Below are positions 8,175 through 16,799 of a stretch of DNA of 39,907 nt, piece after piece. Source of the stretch: an uncultured Variovorax sp. (GTDB lineage: Bacteria > Pseudomonadota > Gammaproteobacteria > Burkholderiales > Burkholderiaceae_C); assembly GCA_913776885.1 (NCBI GenBank), contig CAJYQC010000213.1:1-39907 (forward strand). Direction: 5' to 3'. The translations under genes were made by a program, and so were the position numbers. Positions within the stretch are counted from its first letter, which is position 1. Every line of letters starts with the position of its first letter. The notes below the pieces were generated by a model. The model did no database searches. It saw only the letters and a program-made list of their open reading frames with translations, and was not told the DNA's origin.

Positions 8175-8915
8175 TCAGACCTGCCCGCCGAGCTCCTTCG
8201 CTGCCGCACGCACCGGCTCGATGTAGCGCTCGTCGTAGCGGTGCGTGGGCATCGTCAGCGTCACTGCGGCCGCCAGGCTGCCATCGGCATGGAACACCGG
8301 CGCCGAGATGCCGGCCAGCTCGGCGGTGCGGTCGCCCACCAGCGCGCACCAGCCCTGCGCGCGGATGGTGTCGTAGAGCTCGCGCTCCTTGGCGCCGCGC
8401 GGCAGTTCGTCCTGCGGGCCGAAGGCGATCAGCACGCGCGCGCCAGCGCCACGGTCGTTGGGCAGCAGGTCGCCGGCGCGCACGTGATCGCGCACCACGT
8501 GCGGGGAATCGATGCGGAACTGGCAAAGCCGCACCCAGCTGTCGCCCTGCGGCTGCCGCACGTGGTACGCCGCGCTTTCGCCTGTAGCCGCCACCAGCGC
8601 GCGCAGCACCGGCAGCACGATGCGGTCGAGCGACTGCGAGGCCGTGTAGAGGCCGTGCAGCCGCGCGATCTCCATGCCCAGCGCGTAGCGGCCGTCGTCC
8701 TGCCGGCGGATCAGCCGCGCATGCTCCAGCGAGGCCAGCAGCCGCAGCACGGTGCTCTTGTAGAGCTGCGTGCGCTCGGCGAACTGCGCGAGCGACAGCG
8801 CCTCGTCGCCCGGCTGGAAAGCCGAAAGCAGGCTCAGCGCGCGGTCGACCGCGGCGGCGCCGCCGGGGGCGGCGTTGAGGTCGGAGACGGATTCGGTCTG
8901 GGCTTTGCGGGGCAT
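8175..8915 (-). CDS. IclR-family transcriptional regulator
   Basis: This 246-residue protein has an N-terminal winged helix-turn-helix (residues about 23-82, with LSLAQFAERTQLYKSTVLRLLASLEHARLI) and the C-terminal IclR ligand-binding domain (about 95-240). Family members bind small organic acids or aromatics. It is divergent from the lyase/CoA-transferase/Bug operon, and the gap contains two operator-like repeats placed on both promoters. It is therefore probably the local regulator and regulates its own gene. It converges on the aminotransferase gene with only 12 bases between. Confidence 0.92.
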   Translation of the reverse strand: MPRKAQTESVSDLNAAPGGAAAVDRALSLLSAFQPGDEALSLAQFAERTQLYKSTVLRLLASLEHARLIRRQDDGRYALGMEIARLHGLYTASQSLDRIVLPVLRALVAATGESAAYHVRQPQGDSWVRLCQFRIDSPHVVRDHVRAGDLLPNDRGAGARVLIAFGPQDELPRGAKERELYDTIRAQGWCALVGDRTAELAGISAPVFHADGSLAAAVTLTMPTHRYDERYIEPVRAAAKELGGQV

Positions 8916-8943
8916 GACAAGGAGGAGCAGGGAACGGCTCGGC

Positions 8944-8973
8944 TTGACAGTCGAGGCGGATCGACGGTCTAAT
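8944..8973 (+). promoter_or_regulatory. Promoter of the lyase operon
   Basis: A -35 box TTGACA (8944-8949) and -10 box TCTAAT (8968-8973) are separated by 18 bases. The first operator-like repeat (8972-8988) overlaps the end of the -10 box and the expected start site, so a bound protein should block transcription. Confidence 0.7.
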
Positions 8974-8988
8974 TCTGTTTAACGGAAT
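8972..8988. promoter_or_regulatory. Operator-like inverted repeat 1
   Basis: ATTCTG-TTTAA-CGGAAT has five of six paired positions. It has the same size and spacing as repeat 2; the centres are 20 bases apart, about two helical turns. Confidence 0.65.
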
Positions 8989-9014
8989 GTAGTTCTGCAA
9001 GACAGAACAGTCAA
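8986..9014 (-). promoter_or_regulatory. Promoter of the IclR regulator gene
   Basis: On the minus strand, TTGACT (9014-9009) and TACATT (8991-8986) are separated by exactly 17 bases. Those 17 bases are operator-like repeat 2, so autoregulation is expected. Confidence 0.65.
8992..9008. promoter_or_regulatory. Operator-like inverted repeat 2
   Basis: A perfect inverted repeat GTTCTG-CAAGA-CAGAAC. It fills the spacer of the minus-strand promoter and lies just downstream of the plus-strand start site. Confidence 0.7.
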
Positions 9015-9034
9015 GCCAAAGGAGACAAAATCCG

Positions 9035-9973
9035 ATGACAACCCCCGACGTCCTCATCAGCGAGGTCGGCCCGCGCGACGGCCTGCAGTCGGTCAGGGCC
9101 ACCATGCCCACGGCCGACAAGCTGCGCTGGATCGATGCGCTGTATGCCGCCGGCGTGCGCGAGATCGAGGTCGCCTCCTTCGTGCCCGCCAGGCTGCTGC
9201 CGCAGATGGCCGATGCCGCCGCGGTGGTGCGCCACGCCATCACGCTGCCTGGCCTCACGGTGATGGCGCTGGTGCCCAACCGCAAGGGCGCGCAAGCCGC
9301 TCTGGAATCGGGCGTGCACAAGCTGACGATGCCGGTGTCGGCCAGCGTGGCGCATTCGCTGGCCAACGTGCGCAAGACGCCCGCCGAGATGGTCGAGGAG
9401 GTGCGCGCCATCTCCGACCTGCGCCGCGAGATCGCGCCGCAGGTGAAGCTCGAAGCCGGCATCTCCACCGCCTTCGGCTGCACGCTGCAGGGCCTGGTGC
9501 CCGAGGACGAAGTGATCCGCCTGGCCGCGCAGTGCGTCGAGGCCGGCGCCGACGAGTCGGGCCTGTCCGATACCGTGGGCTACGCCAACCCCGCGCATGT
9601 GCGCCGTCTCTTCAGGCGCCTGCGCGCCGAGATCGGCAGCCATGCGGGCGCGGCCCACATGCACAACACGCGCGGCCTCGGCCTCGCCAACTGCCTTGCA
9701 GCGTGGGACGAGGGCGTGCGCACCTTCGACGCGTCGCTGGGCGGCCTCGGCGGCTGTCCCTACGCGCCGGGCGCTTCGGGCAATGCGGTCACCGAAGACC
9801 TGGTCTTCATGTTCGAAGCCATGGGCGTGCGCACCGGCATCGACATCCAGAAGCTCATCGCGGCGCGCGCGCCGCTCATGGCCGGCCTGCCCGGCGAGCC
9901 GGTCTACGGCATGACCCCGGAAGCCGGATTGCCCAAGGGCTTCGTCCAGGAACACAACGCACAACATGTCTGA
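9035..9973 (+). CDS. Hydroxymethylglutaryl-CoA lyase-like enzyme
   Basis: A 312-residue HMGL/DRE-TIM metallolyase. EVGPRDGLQ near the N-terminus supplies the catalytic Arg and metal-binding Asp, AAHMHNTRGLGLAN the metal-binding His pair, and GGLGGCPYAPGASGNAVTED contains the mobile-loop cysteine characteristic of HMG-CoA lyases. The family cleaves 3-hydroxy-3-methylglutaryl-CoA to acetyl-CoA and acetoacetate; some relatives act on citramalyl-CoA. The AAGGAGA site is well placed. The stop overlaps the next gene by eight bases. Together with the CoA-transferase and receptor this suggests uptake, activation and cleavage of a branched hydroxy-acid. Confidence 0.9.
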   Translation: MTTPDVLISEVGPRDGLQSVRATMPTADKLRWIDALYAAGVREIEVASFVPARLLPQMADAAAVVRHAITLPGLTVMALVPNRKGAQAALESGVHKLTMPVSASVAHSLANVRKTPAEMVEEVRAISDLRREIAPQVKLEAGISTAFGCTLQGLVPEDEVIRLAAQCVEAGADESGLSDTVGYANPAHVRRLFRRLRAEIGSHAGAAHMHNTRGLGLANCLAAWDEGVRTFDASLGGLGGCPYAPGASGNAVTEDLVFMFEAMGVRTGIDIQKLIAARAPLMAGLPGEPVYGMTPEAGLPKGFVQEHNAQHV

Positions 9974-11156
9974 AGCCAACCCCCTGCCGTACGCCGGAGT
10001 CCGCGTCGTCGAGTTCACCCACATGGTCATGGGGCCGACCTGCGGCCTGCTGCTGGCCGACCTCGGCGCCGAGGTCATCAAGGTCGAGCCCATCGAGGGC
10101 GACAACACGCGGCGCCTGCTCGGTTCGGGCTCGGGCTTCTTCCCGACCTTCAACCGCAACAAGAAGAGCATCGCGCTCGACCTGAAGCAGCCCGAGGGCG
10201 TGGAGGCCGCGCTGCGCCTCGTCGCCACTGCCGACATCGTCAGCGAGAACTTCAAGCCCGGCACCATGAAGAAGCTGGGACTCGACTACGACACGCTGAG
10301 CAAACTGAACCCGCGCCTCATCTACGTGAGCCACAAGGGCTTCCTGCCCGGCCCCTACGACCACCGCACCGCGCTCGACGAAGTGGTGCAGATGATGGGC
10401 GGCCTCGCCTACATGACCGGCCGCTCGGGCGATCCGCTGCGCGCGGGCACCAGCGTGAACGACATCATGGGCGGTATGTTCGGCGCCATCGGCGCGATGG
10501 CCGCGCTGCGCCAGCGCGACATCACCGGCAAGGGCTGCGAGGTGCAGTCGGCGCTGTTCGAGAACAACGTGTTCCTGGTCGCGCAGCACATGATGCAGTT
10601 CGCCGCCACCGGCAAGGCGGCCGACCCGATGCCCAGCCGCATCTCGGCCTGGGCGGTGTACGACGTCTTCACCGTGAAGGACGGCGAGCAGATCTTCCTG
10701 GCGGCCGTGAGCGACAAGCAGTGGGCCATCTTCTGCAAGGCCTTCGGCCTGGACGAGATGCTGGCCGACCCGCGCCTGAAGACCAACAACGACCGCGTGC
10801 TGGCGCGCGAATGGATGATGCCCATCCTGCGCTCGCACCTCGCGAACCACAGCGCCGCGGAGCTCGCCGCGGTGTTCGAGAAGAACGAGCTGCCCTTCGC
10901 GCCCATCACCCGGCCGCAGGAGCTGTTCGACGATCCGCACCTCAACGCCACCGGCGGCCTCGCGCCGGTGCGCATGAACGACGGCAGCATGGCCAACGTG
11001 CCGCTGATGCCGTTCACGCTCGACGGCGAACGCCCGGGCATCCGGCTGCAGCCGCCGCGCATCGGCGAGCACGGCCATGAGCTGCTGAAGGAAGTGGGCT
11101 ACAGCGACGAGGACATCGCTGCGCTCCAGGCAAGACACATCACACTCGGAGACTGA
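9966..11156 (+). CDS. CaiB/BaiF (class III) CoA-transferase
   Basis: This 396-residue family III CoA-transferase moves CoA from a donor acyl-CoA to a carboxylic acid. It has the opening YAGVRVVEFTHMVMGPTCG, the stretch EVIKVEPIEGD, and RAGTSVNDIMGG with the catalytic Asp at residue 166. It is translationally coupled to the lyase gene. In this context it probably activates the acid that the lyase cleaves, possibly hydroxymethylglutarate or citramalate; the true acid is not shown by the sequence. Confidence 0.92.
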   Translation: MSEANPLPYAGVRVVEFTHMVMGPTCGLLLADLGAEVIKVEPIEGDNTRRLLGSGSGFFPTFNRNKKSIALDLKQPEGVEAALRLVATADIVSENFKPGTMKKLGLDYDTLSKLNPRLIYVSHKGFLPGPYDHRTALDEVVQMMGGLAYMTGRSGDPLRAGTSVNDIMGGMFGAIGAMAALRQRDITGKGCEVQSALFENNVFLVAQHMMQFAATGKAADPMPSRISAWAVYDVFTVKDGEQIFLAAVSDKQWAIFCKAFGLDEMLADPRLKTNNDRVLAREWMMPILRSHLANHSAAELAAVFEKNELPFAPITRPQELFDDPHLNATGGLAPVRMNDGSMANVPLMPFTLDGERPGIRLQPPRIGEHGHELLKEVGYSDEDIAALQARHITLGD

Positions 11157-11160
11157 CCTC

Positions 11161-12147
11161 ATGTTTTTCAATGCACGGCGCGCCTTGCTGGTGTGCGCCG
11201 CGGCCGCCGCATGGCTGCACGCCGCTCCCACTCTCGCTCTCGCCGACACCGCCTGGCCCGACAAGCCGGTGCGGCTCATCGTGCCCTACACGCCTGGCGG
11301 CGCCACCGACATCGTGGCGCGGCTCATCGCGCAGAAGCTCGCCGACGACACCAGGTGGACCTTCATCGTCGACAACCGCGCGGGCGGCAACGGCAACATC
11401 GGCATGGACGTGGTGGCCAAGGCCAAGCCCGACGGCTACACCATCGGCCTGGGCCAGACCGCGAACCTGGCGATCAATCCGACGCTGTTCCCGAAGATGC
11501 CCTACGACGCATTGAAGGACCTGGTGCCGGTGGCGGTCGTGGCGTCGCAGCCCGTGGTGCTGGTGGTGCGCGCCGACGCGCCGTTCAAGTCACTGGCCGG
11601 ACTGGTCGCGGCAGCGAAGGCCAAGCCGGGCGAGATCCGCCAGGCGCTCGCTGGCACCGGCACGCTGGGCCACATGGCCGGCGAGGTGCTCGCCAAGCGC
11701 GCGGGCTTCAAGGTGCTCAACGTGCCCTACAAGGGCGCGGCTCCCGCCATTACCGACCTGCTCGGCGGCCAGACCGACTACATGTTCGCCACGCCGCAGG
11801 GCGCCCTCTCGATGGTGAAGGCCGGGCGGCTGCGCGCGCTGGCCGTCACCTCGGCCAAGCGCCTGCCGGTGATGCCCGACGTGCCCACCGTGGCCGAGAG
11901 CTACAAGGGCTTCGAGGCGGTGGACTGGAAGGCGCTGGTCGCGCCGGCCGGCACCAGCCCCGAGATCGTGAAGAAGCTCAGCGCCGCGGTCGACAAGGCG
12001 CTGGCCAAGCCCGCCACCATTTCGCAGTTGCTGGCCGAGGGCAGCACGCCGGTAGGCGGCACGCCGGAGCAGGCGGCGCAGTACATCAAGGCCGAGCATG
12101 CGCGTTGGGGTGCGGCGGTCCGCGAGGCGGGCGTGCGGCCCGAATAG
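11161..12147 (+). CDS. Bug/TctC-type periplasmic solute-binding receptor
   Basis: This 328-residue protein has a signal peptide (residues about 1-28, ending ALA-DTAWPDKPV) and the Bug family body. The usual landmarks are present: WPDKPVRLIVPYTPGGATD, GNGNIGMDVVAKAKPDGYT and LNVPYKGAAPAITDLLGGQ. Bug receptors bind carboxylic acids in the periplasm and normally serve a tripartite tricarboxylate transporter; no TctA/TctB membrane genes are in the window. It begins four bases after the CoA-transferase stop, so it belongs to the same operon and probably binds the same or a related acid. Confidence 0.94.
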   Translation: MFFNARRALLVCAAAAAWLHAAPTLALADTAWPDKPVRLIVPYTPGGATDIVARLIAQKLADDTRWTFIVDNRAGGNGNIGMDVVAKAKPDGYTIGLGQTANLAINPTLFPKMPYDALKDLVPVAVVASQPVVLVVRADAPFKSLAGLVAAAKAKPGEIRQALAGTGTLGHMAGEVLAKRAGFKVLNVPYKGAAPAITDLLGGQTDYMFATPQGALSMVKAGRLRALAVTSAKRLPVMPDVPTVAESYKGFEAVDWKALVAPAGTSPEIVKKLSAAVDKALAKPATISQLLAEGSTPVGGTPEQAAQYIKAEHARWGAAVREAGVRPE

Positions 12148-12174
12148 GCCGGGCGCTCCAAGGGCAGCGGGCGA

Positions 12175-12189
12175 TATAGTTCCCGCCCC
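12175..12189 (+). promoter_or_regulatory. Possible -10 box close to the LysR gene start
   Basis: TATAGT (12175-12180) lies nine bases before the ATG at 12190, which would give a transcript with almost no leader. No good -35 box is visible, and no Shine-Dalgarno lies between. Confidence 0.4.
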
Positions 12190-13116
12190 ATGGACCGCCT
12201 GAAGCAACTCGAATCCTTCGTCTCGGTCGCGACCCGCGGCAGCCTCACGGCCGCGGCCAAGGCCGAGGGCGTGGCGCCCGCGATCATGGGGCGCCGGCTC
12301 GACGCGCTGGAGGAGCGCCTGGGCGTCAAGCTGCTGGTGCGCACCACGCGGCGCATCACCCTCACCCACGAGGGCAGCGCCTTCCTCGAAGACTGCCAGC
12401 GCCTGCTGACGGAGTTCGCCAACGCCGAGGCCAGCGTGAGCGCCGGCGGCCTCAAGGCCAGCGGCCATCTGCGCGTGACGGCGCCCGCAGGCTTCGGCCG
12501 CCGCCACGTCGCGCCGCTGGTGCCTCGCTTCCATGCCCTGCATCCGGAGGTGACGATCTCGCTGAACCTCAGCGACCGCGTGGTCGACGTGACCGGCGAG
12601 AGCTTCGACTGCGCGGTGCGAGTGGGCGACCTGCCCGATTCGTCGCTCGTGAGCGTGCGCCTCGCCGACAACCGCCGCCGCTGCGTCGCCACGCCCGAGT
12701 TCGTGCGCCGCCACGGAAAGCCGAAGCACCCGGGCGAGCTATCGCGCTTCGCCTGCCTCACGCTGTCGAGCGACGCCTCGCAGACGCGCGGCTGGGCTTT
12801 TCGCGTCGCCAACGAGGAAGGCAGCCAGGAGCTGATCCACCTGCGCCCGAGCGGCCCGCTCGACTGCTCCGACGGCCAGGTGCTGCACGACTGGTGCCTC
12901 GCCGGCCATGGCATCGCATGGCGCAGCACCTGGGAGGTCGAAGCCGAGATCGACGCCGGCCTGCTGGTTCCGCTGCTCGAGGAGTTCGCGGCGCCGCCGA
13001 ACGGCATCTACGCAGTGTTCGCGGGTGCCAAGCACATGCCGCTGCGGGTGCGGCTGTGGCTTGATTTCCTCAAGGAGCAGTACGGCAACCCGGATTTCTG
13101 GGGCGGAAGGGCCTGA
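12190..13116 (+). CDS. LysR-family transcriptional regulator
   Basis: This 308-residue protein has an N-terminal helix-turn-helix (residues about 1-60, MDRLKQLESFVSVATRGSLT then RRLDALEERLGVKLLVRTTR) and a C-terminal periplasmic-binding-type effector domain. The CRG-like subgroup with PAGFGRRHVAPL and DLPDSSL is common in Burkholderiales. It follows the Bug gene on the same strand after 42 bases, so it may be co-transcribed or use the -10 box at 12175. LysR genes usually control a divergent neighbour; none exists here, so its target is open. Confidence 0.92.
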   Translation: MDRLKQLESFVSVATRGSLTAAAKAEGVAPAIMGRRLDALEERLGVKLLVRTTRRITLTHEGSAFLEDCQRLLTEFANAEASVSAGGLKASGHLRVTAPAGFGRRHVAPLVPRFHALHPEVTISLNLSDRVVDVTGESFDCAVRVGDLPDSSLVSVRLADNRRRCVATPEFVRRHGKPKHPGELSRFACLTLSSDASQTRGWAFRVANEEGSQELIHLRPSGPLDCSDGQVLHDWCLAGHGIAWRSTWEVEAEIDAGLLVPLLEEFAAPPNGIYAVFAGAKHMPLRVRLWLDFLKEQYGNPDFWGGRA

Positions 13117-13177
13117 GTCGCTCCAGCGGAGTCACAATCTGTTTGCATTTGCAACCCACGAATAGAAAGCTCCGCCG

Positions 13178-13630
13178 ATGACGCTAGAAGCGATCCTCGC
13201 GTACCTTCACCTGCTCGCCATCCTCACGATGGTCGTCTTCATCTCCGGCGAGGCCGCGCTGTGCCGCGTGCAGTGGCTCAACGCGGCGGTGGTCGAGCGG
13301 CTGGCCAAGGTCGACATGGTCTACGGCATCGCGGCCATCGCGGTGCTGGCCACCGGCATCGCGCGCACTTGGTGGGGCGTGAAGGGCACGGCCTGGTACT
13401 GGACCAATCCGCTGCTGCACGTGAAGCTGGGTCTCTTCATCATCGTGGGCGTGTTGTCGATCTTCCCGACGCTCACCTACTTCCGCTGGCGCAAGACGCT
13501 GCGCGCCACCGGCAAGCTGCCGCCCGAGGCCGAGATCGTCAAGACGCGCAAGCTGGTGATGGTCCAGGCGCACCTGATCGCGCTGATCCCGCTGGTGGCG
13601 GTGTTCCTGGCGCGCGGCTTCGGCAAGTAG
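13178..13630 (+). CDS. DUF2214-like four-helix membrane protein
   Basis: This 150-residue protein has four hydrophobic helices (about 6-26, 47-65, 80-101 and 130-147). His at residue 12 in the first helix (AYLHLLAI) and His near the third (LLHVKLGLF) recall the DUF2214 family and, more loosely, CopD/cytochrome-b-like proteins. Function is unknown. The protein ends shortly before a strong bidirectional terminator shared with the converging PsiF gene. Confidence 0.75.
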   Translation: MTLEAILAYLHLLAILTMVVFISGEAALCRVQWLNAAVVERLAKVDMVYGIAAIAVLATGIARTWWGVKGTAWYWTNPLLHVKLGLFIIVGVLSIFPTLTYFRWRKTLRATGKLPPEAEIVKTRKLVMVQAHLIALIPLVAVFLARGFGK

Positions 13631-13655
13631 CCGGCGGATCGGCCGCACAAAGCAA

Positions 13656-13680
13656 AAGGCCCGCTTTCGCGGGCCTTCCT
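13656..13680. terminator. Bidirectional intrinsic terminator
   Basis: The stem AAGGCCCGC/GCGGGCCTT (13656-13677) with loop TTTC has T-rich tails on both strands. It separates the DUF2214-like gene from the converging PsiF-repeat gene. Confidence 0.85.
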
Positions 13681-13709
13681 TCATGGCTTTGCAGCCAGCG
13701 CGGTGCCGA

Positions 13710-14042
13710 TCAGGCCTTCGCCGCGTCGGCGGTGCACTTCTTGACGAAGCTGTTCTTGGCGGCGCCGGCCAGCGGCTTGCCGTTCTTGTCCACGGCCTTG
13801 GCTTCGCAGGAGGGAGCGGCGGCGGCCTTGGCTTCCTTCTCGCACTTCTTGATGGAGCTGGCCTTGGCGGCACCGGCGAGGGCCTTGCCGTTCTTGTCCA
13901 CAGCCTTGGCTTCGCAGCTCGCGCCAGCGGCGGGGGCTGCTGCCGCGGGGGCGGCGGCTGGCGCGGCAGCCTTGTCTTGAGCCTGTGCTGCACCGAAGGA
14001 AAGGCAGGCACCGAGTGCAAGCAGGGAAAGGAGCTTCTTCAT
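13710..14042 (-). CDS. PsiF-repeat exported protein
   Basis: A 110-residue exported protein. The signal peptide (MKKLLSLLALGACLSFGAAQ, cleaved near AQAQ-D) is followed by an Ala/Pro linker and two PsiF repeats, each opening SCEAKAVDKNGK and ending in KKC plus acidic or basic residues. Each repeat keeps two cysteines that could pair in the periplasm. PsiF was named for phosphate-starvation induction in E. coli; its biochemical role is unknown. The start at 14042 is supported by an AGGA site. The frame runs on upstream to 14621, but that part lies over argS and is not coding. Confidence 0.88.
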   Translation of the reverse strand: MKKLLSLLALGACLSFGAAQAQDKAAAPAAAPAAAAPAAGASCEAKAVDKNGKALAGAAKASSIKKCEKEAKAAAAPSCEAKAVDKNGKPLAGAAKNSFVKKCTADAAKA

Positions 14043-14116
14043 GGTGATATGTCCTCGCAGGTTGAGTTGTGACAGGTTCCCCGCCCCGGGGCCGTCCATC
14101 GTAACGGGCCACGGCA

Positions 14117-14135
14117 ACGATCGGATGACGATCGT
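14117..14135. promoter_or_regulatory. Perfect inverted repeat between the PsiF gene and argS
   Basis: ACGATCG-GATGA-CGATCGT, 7+5+7, lies in the 130-base divergent spacer about 40 bases before argS. It is a possible operator; no regulator can be assigned. Confidence 0.5.
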
Positions 14136-14160
14136 CAACTGCGCCCGGGTTTGCCCCCGG

Positions 14161-14172
14161 TAAAATTTCCGG
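14161..14172 (+). promoter_or_regulatory. Possible -10 box of argS, leaderless arrangement
   Basis: TAAAAT (14161-14166) ends six bases before the argS ATG, so transcription would begin at or next to the start codon. No Shine-Dalgarno is present. No good -35 box is visible. Confidence 0.5.
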
Positions 14173-15858
14173 ATGCTATTGGTCAAACAGGAGCTGCTCG
14201 CGGCGCTCGCGAACACGCTCGAATCCCTCTCGCCCGGCGCCGGCTCCAAGGCCGCGTTCGAGTCGCCCAAGATGGCCGCGCACGGCGATTTCGCCTGCAC
14301 GGCAGCGATGCAGCTCGCCAAGCCGCTGGGGCGCAAGCCCCGCGATCTGGGCGAGGAACTGAGCGCCGCGCTGCTCGCCACCCCCGCGTTCGCCCAGTGG
14401 GTAGACGCCATCGAGATCGCCGGCCCCGGCTTCCTCAACATCCGCCTGAAGACGGCCGCCAAGCAGCAGATCGTGCGCGAGGTGCTGTCGGCCGGGAATG
14501 CTTTCGGCCAGCAGCCGGCCACCGGCGAGAAGGTGCTGGTGGAGTTCGTCTCCGCCAACCCGACCGGCCCGCTGCACGTGGGCCACGGCCGCCAGGCCGC
14601 GCTGGGCGACGCCATCTGCAACCTGCGCGCCTCGCAGGGCGAGAGCGTGTGGCGCGAGTACTACTACAACGACGCCGGCGTGCAGATCCAGACGCTGGCC
14701 AACAGCACGCAGCTGCGCGCGCGCGGCTTCAAGCCCGGCGACCCCGAGTGGCCCAGCGGTGAGAAGGCGCCTGCATACAACGGCGACTACATCGCCGACA
14801 TCGCGGCCGACTTCAAGGCGAAGAAGACCGTCAAGTCGGAAGACCGCGAGGTCACCGCCAGCGGCGACATCGAGGATATCGACGCCATCCGCGAGTTCGC
14901 CGTGGCCTACCTGCGCCGCGAGCAGGACCTGGACCTGCAGGCCTTCCGCGTGCGCTTCGACCAGTACTACCTGGAGTCCAGCCTCTACACCAGCGGTCGC
15001 GTCGAAGATGCGGTGCGCAAGCTCGTGGCCGCCGGCAAGACCTACGAGCAGGACGGCGCGCTGTGGCTGAAGTCGACCGACTACGGCGACGACAAGGACC
15101 GCGTGATGAAGAAGCAGGACGGCACGTACACGTATTTCGTGCCCGACGTCGCCTATCACATCGCCAAGTGGGAGCGCGGCTTCCACAAGGTCATCAACAT
15201 CCAGGGCACCGACCACCACGGCACCATCGCCCGCGTTCGCGCCGGCCTGCAGGCCGTGGGCGAAGGCATTCCCGAGGGCTACCCCGACTACGTGCTGCAC
15301 ACCATGGTGCGCGTGATGAAGGGCGGCGAGGAGGTCAAGATCAGCAAGCGCGCCGGCAGCTACGTCACGCTGCGCGACCTGATCGAGTGGACCAGCACCG
15401 ACGCTGTGCGCTTCTTCCTGCTGAGCCGCAAGCCCGACACCGAGTACACCTTCGACGTCGACCTCGCGGTGACGAAGAACAACGACAACCCGGTCTACTA
15501 CGTGCAGTACGCCCACGCTCGCATCTGCTCGGTGCTGGCCGGCTGGGGCGGCGACGCCGCGTCGCTGAAGGACGTCGACCTGTCGCCGCTGGAAAGCCCG
15601 GCCGCCCAGGCGCTGATGCTGCTGCTGGCCAAGTACCCGGCCATGCTGACGGCTGCCTCGAAGGACTTCGCGCCGCACGACGTGACCTTCTACCTGCGCG
15701 AACTGGCTGCCAGCTACCACAGCTACTACGACGCCGAGCGCATCCTGGTCGACGACGAGAAGGTGAAGCTGGCCCGCCTGGCGCTGGTCGCCGCGACCGC
15801 GCAGGTGCTGCACAATGGCCTCGCGATTCTCGGCGTCAGTGCGCCGAGCAAGATGTGA
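14173..15858 (+). CDS. argS: Arginyl-tRNA synthetase
   Basis: This 561-residue class I synthetase charges tRNA-Arg. The N-terminal additional domain (residues about 1-110) is followed by the HIGH signature as HVGH (135-138, in [13 protein letters not shown]) and a KMSKS-like KISK (389-392, followed by RAGSY). The C-terminal anticodon-binding helical domain ends [10 protein letters not shown]. The length and domain order are normal for the family. The ATG at 14173 lacks a ribosome site and is immediately preceded by a -10-like box, suggesting a leaderless message. The SPOR gene follows after 11 bases, as in many Burkholderiales. Confidence 0.97.
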   Translation: MLLVKQELLAALANTLESLSPGAGSKAAFESPKMAAHGDFACTAAMQLAKPLGRKPRDLGEELSAALLATPAFAQWVDAIEIAGPGFLNIRLKTAAKQQIVREVLSAGNAFGQQPATGEKVLVEFVSANPTGPLHVGHGRQAALGDAICNLRASQGESVWREYYYNDAGVQIQTLANSTQLRARGFKPGDPEWPSGEKAPAYNGDYIADIAADFKAKKTVKSEDREVTASGDIEDIDAIREFAVAYLRREQDLDLQAFRVRFDQYYLESSLYTSGRVEDAVRKLVAAGKTYEQDGALWLKSTDYGDDKDRVMKKQDGTYTYFVPDVAYHIAKWERGFHKVINIQGTDHHGTIARVRAGLQAVGEGIPEGYPDYVLHTMVRVMKGGEEVKISKRAGSYVTLRDLIEWTSTDAVRFFLLSRKPDTEYTFDVDLAVTKNNDNPVYYVQYAHARICSVLAGWGGDAASLKDVDLSPLESPAAQALMLLLAKYPAMLTAASKDFAPHDVTFYLRELAASYHSYYDAERILVDDEKVKLARLALVAATAQVLHNGLAILGVSAPSKM

Positions 15859-15869
15859 ACTCCCTCACC

Positions 15870-16634
15870 ATGAAGAAGACAAGAAGTCAACGCGGCAACA
15901 TCGTCATCGGCCTGATCATCGGGCTGGTGCTCGGCCTGGGCGTCGCGCTGGGCATCGCGGTCTACGTGACCAAGGTGCCGATCCCGTTCGTGACCAAGAC
16001 GCAGCGCGGCGGCGCCGAGCAGGACGAGGCCGAGGCCCGCAAGAACCGCGACTGGGACCCGAACGCGCCGCTGGCCGGCAAGGCCGGCGCTCCCAAGCCG
16101 GCGCAGCCGGCCGCCCCGGCCGGGCCGGTCAACCCCGTCACCGGCGAACCCGCCACCGGCAATGCCGCCGCCGCTCCCAGCACCGCCCCGCCGGTCCCCG
16201 TGGTGGTGGCGCCCAAGCCGTCGCGCACCGCTCCGACGCCGGCCGAGGCCAATGCCCTGCCGCCATCGAACGATCCGCTGGGCGACCTGGCCCGGGCGCG
16301 CTCGGGCAGCGTCTCGGGCTCCGGCAGCACGACAACCGCGTCGGCCGCGCCGAGCAGCAGCAACAGCGGCGCCGCCAGCAGCGGCTCCGGGCCCGATCCG
16401 TTCATGTACTTCGTGCAGGCCGGCGCCTTCCGCACCACCGAGGACGCCGAGGCCCAGCGCGCCAAGCTGTCGCTCATGGGTGTCGAGGCCAAGGTCACCG
16501 AGCGCGAGCAGGCGGGCCGCACCGTCTACCGCGTGCGCGCCGGCCCCTTCAACAAGAAGGACGACGCCGACCGCCTCAAGGAGCGGCTGGACGGCGGCGG
16601 CCTGGATTCGGCGCTGGTCCGCGTGCAGCGCTGA
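15870..16634 (+). CDS. SPOR-domain (FtsN-like) inner-membrane protein
   Basis: This 254-residue bitopic protein has a short cytoplasmic basic N-terminus (MKKTRSQRGN), one membrane helix (residues about 11-31), a long Pro/Ala/Ser-rich periplasmic linker, and a C-terminal SPOR domain (about 175-252, beginning MYFVQAGAF). SPOR domains bind denuded peptidoglycan at the division site, and this architecture is that of FtsN. It lies between argS and dsbA, a common arrangement in this order of bacteria. The start at 15870 is chosen because it directly precedes the membrane helix; the frame upstream lies over argS. Confidence 0.88.
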   Translation: MKKTRSQRGNIVIGLIIGLVLGLGVALGIAVYVTKVPIPFVTKTQRGGAEQDEAEARKNRDWDPNAPLAGKAGAPKPAQPAAPAGPVNPVTGEPATGNAAAAPSTAPPVPVVVAPKPSRTAPTPAEANALPPSNDPLGDLARARSGSVSGSGSTTTASAAPSSSNSGAASSGSGPDPFMYFVQAGAFRTTEDAEAQRAKLSLMGVEAKVTEREQAGRTVYRVRAGPFNKKDDADRLKERLDGGGLDSALVRVQR

Positions 16635-16799
16635 TCGGGCCATCCACCATCCGAACTGTCGGCAACCGACGCCAATAGCCCCCAAACTTCGCGGGGCAGC
16701 GTTTGCCGCCACCATCCACACCCTCGGGCGCGCCGGATGCGGGGGAACTCCCCGCCGCGCGCCGGCTCAGTCTGCCGTAATAACTGGAGAGCTCTTTCA

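Noticed and set aside
16739-16755. Hairpin GCGGGG-GAACT-CCCCGC between the SPOR gene and dsbA as a terminator
   Set aside because: No T-run follows, and argS-SPOR-dsbA is probably transcribed through; it may only be a GC-rich chance hairpin.
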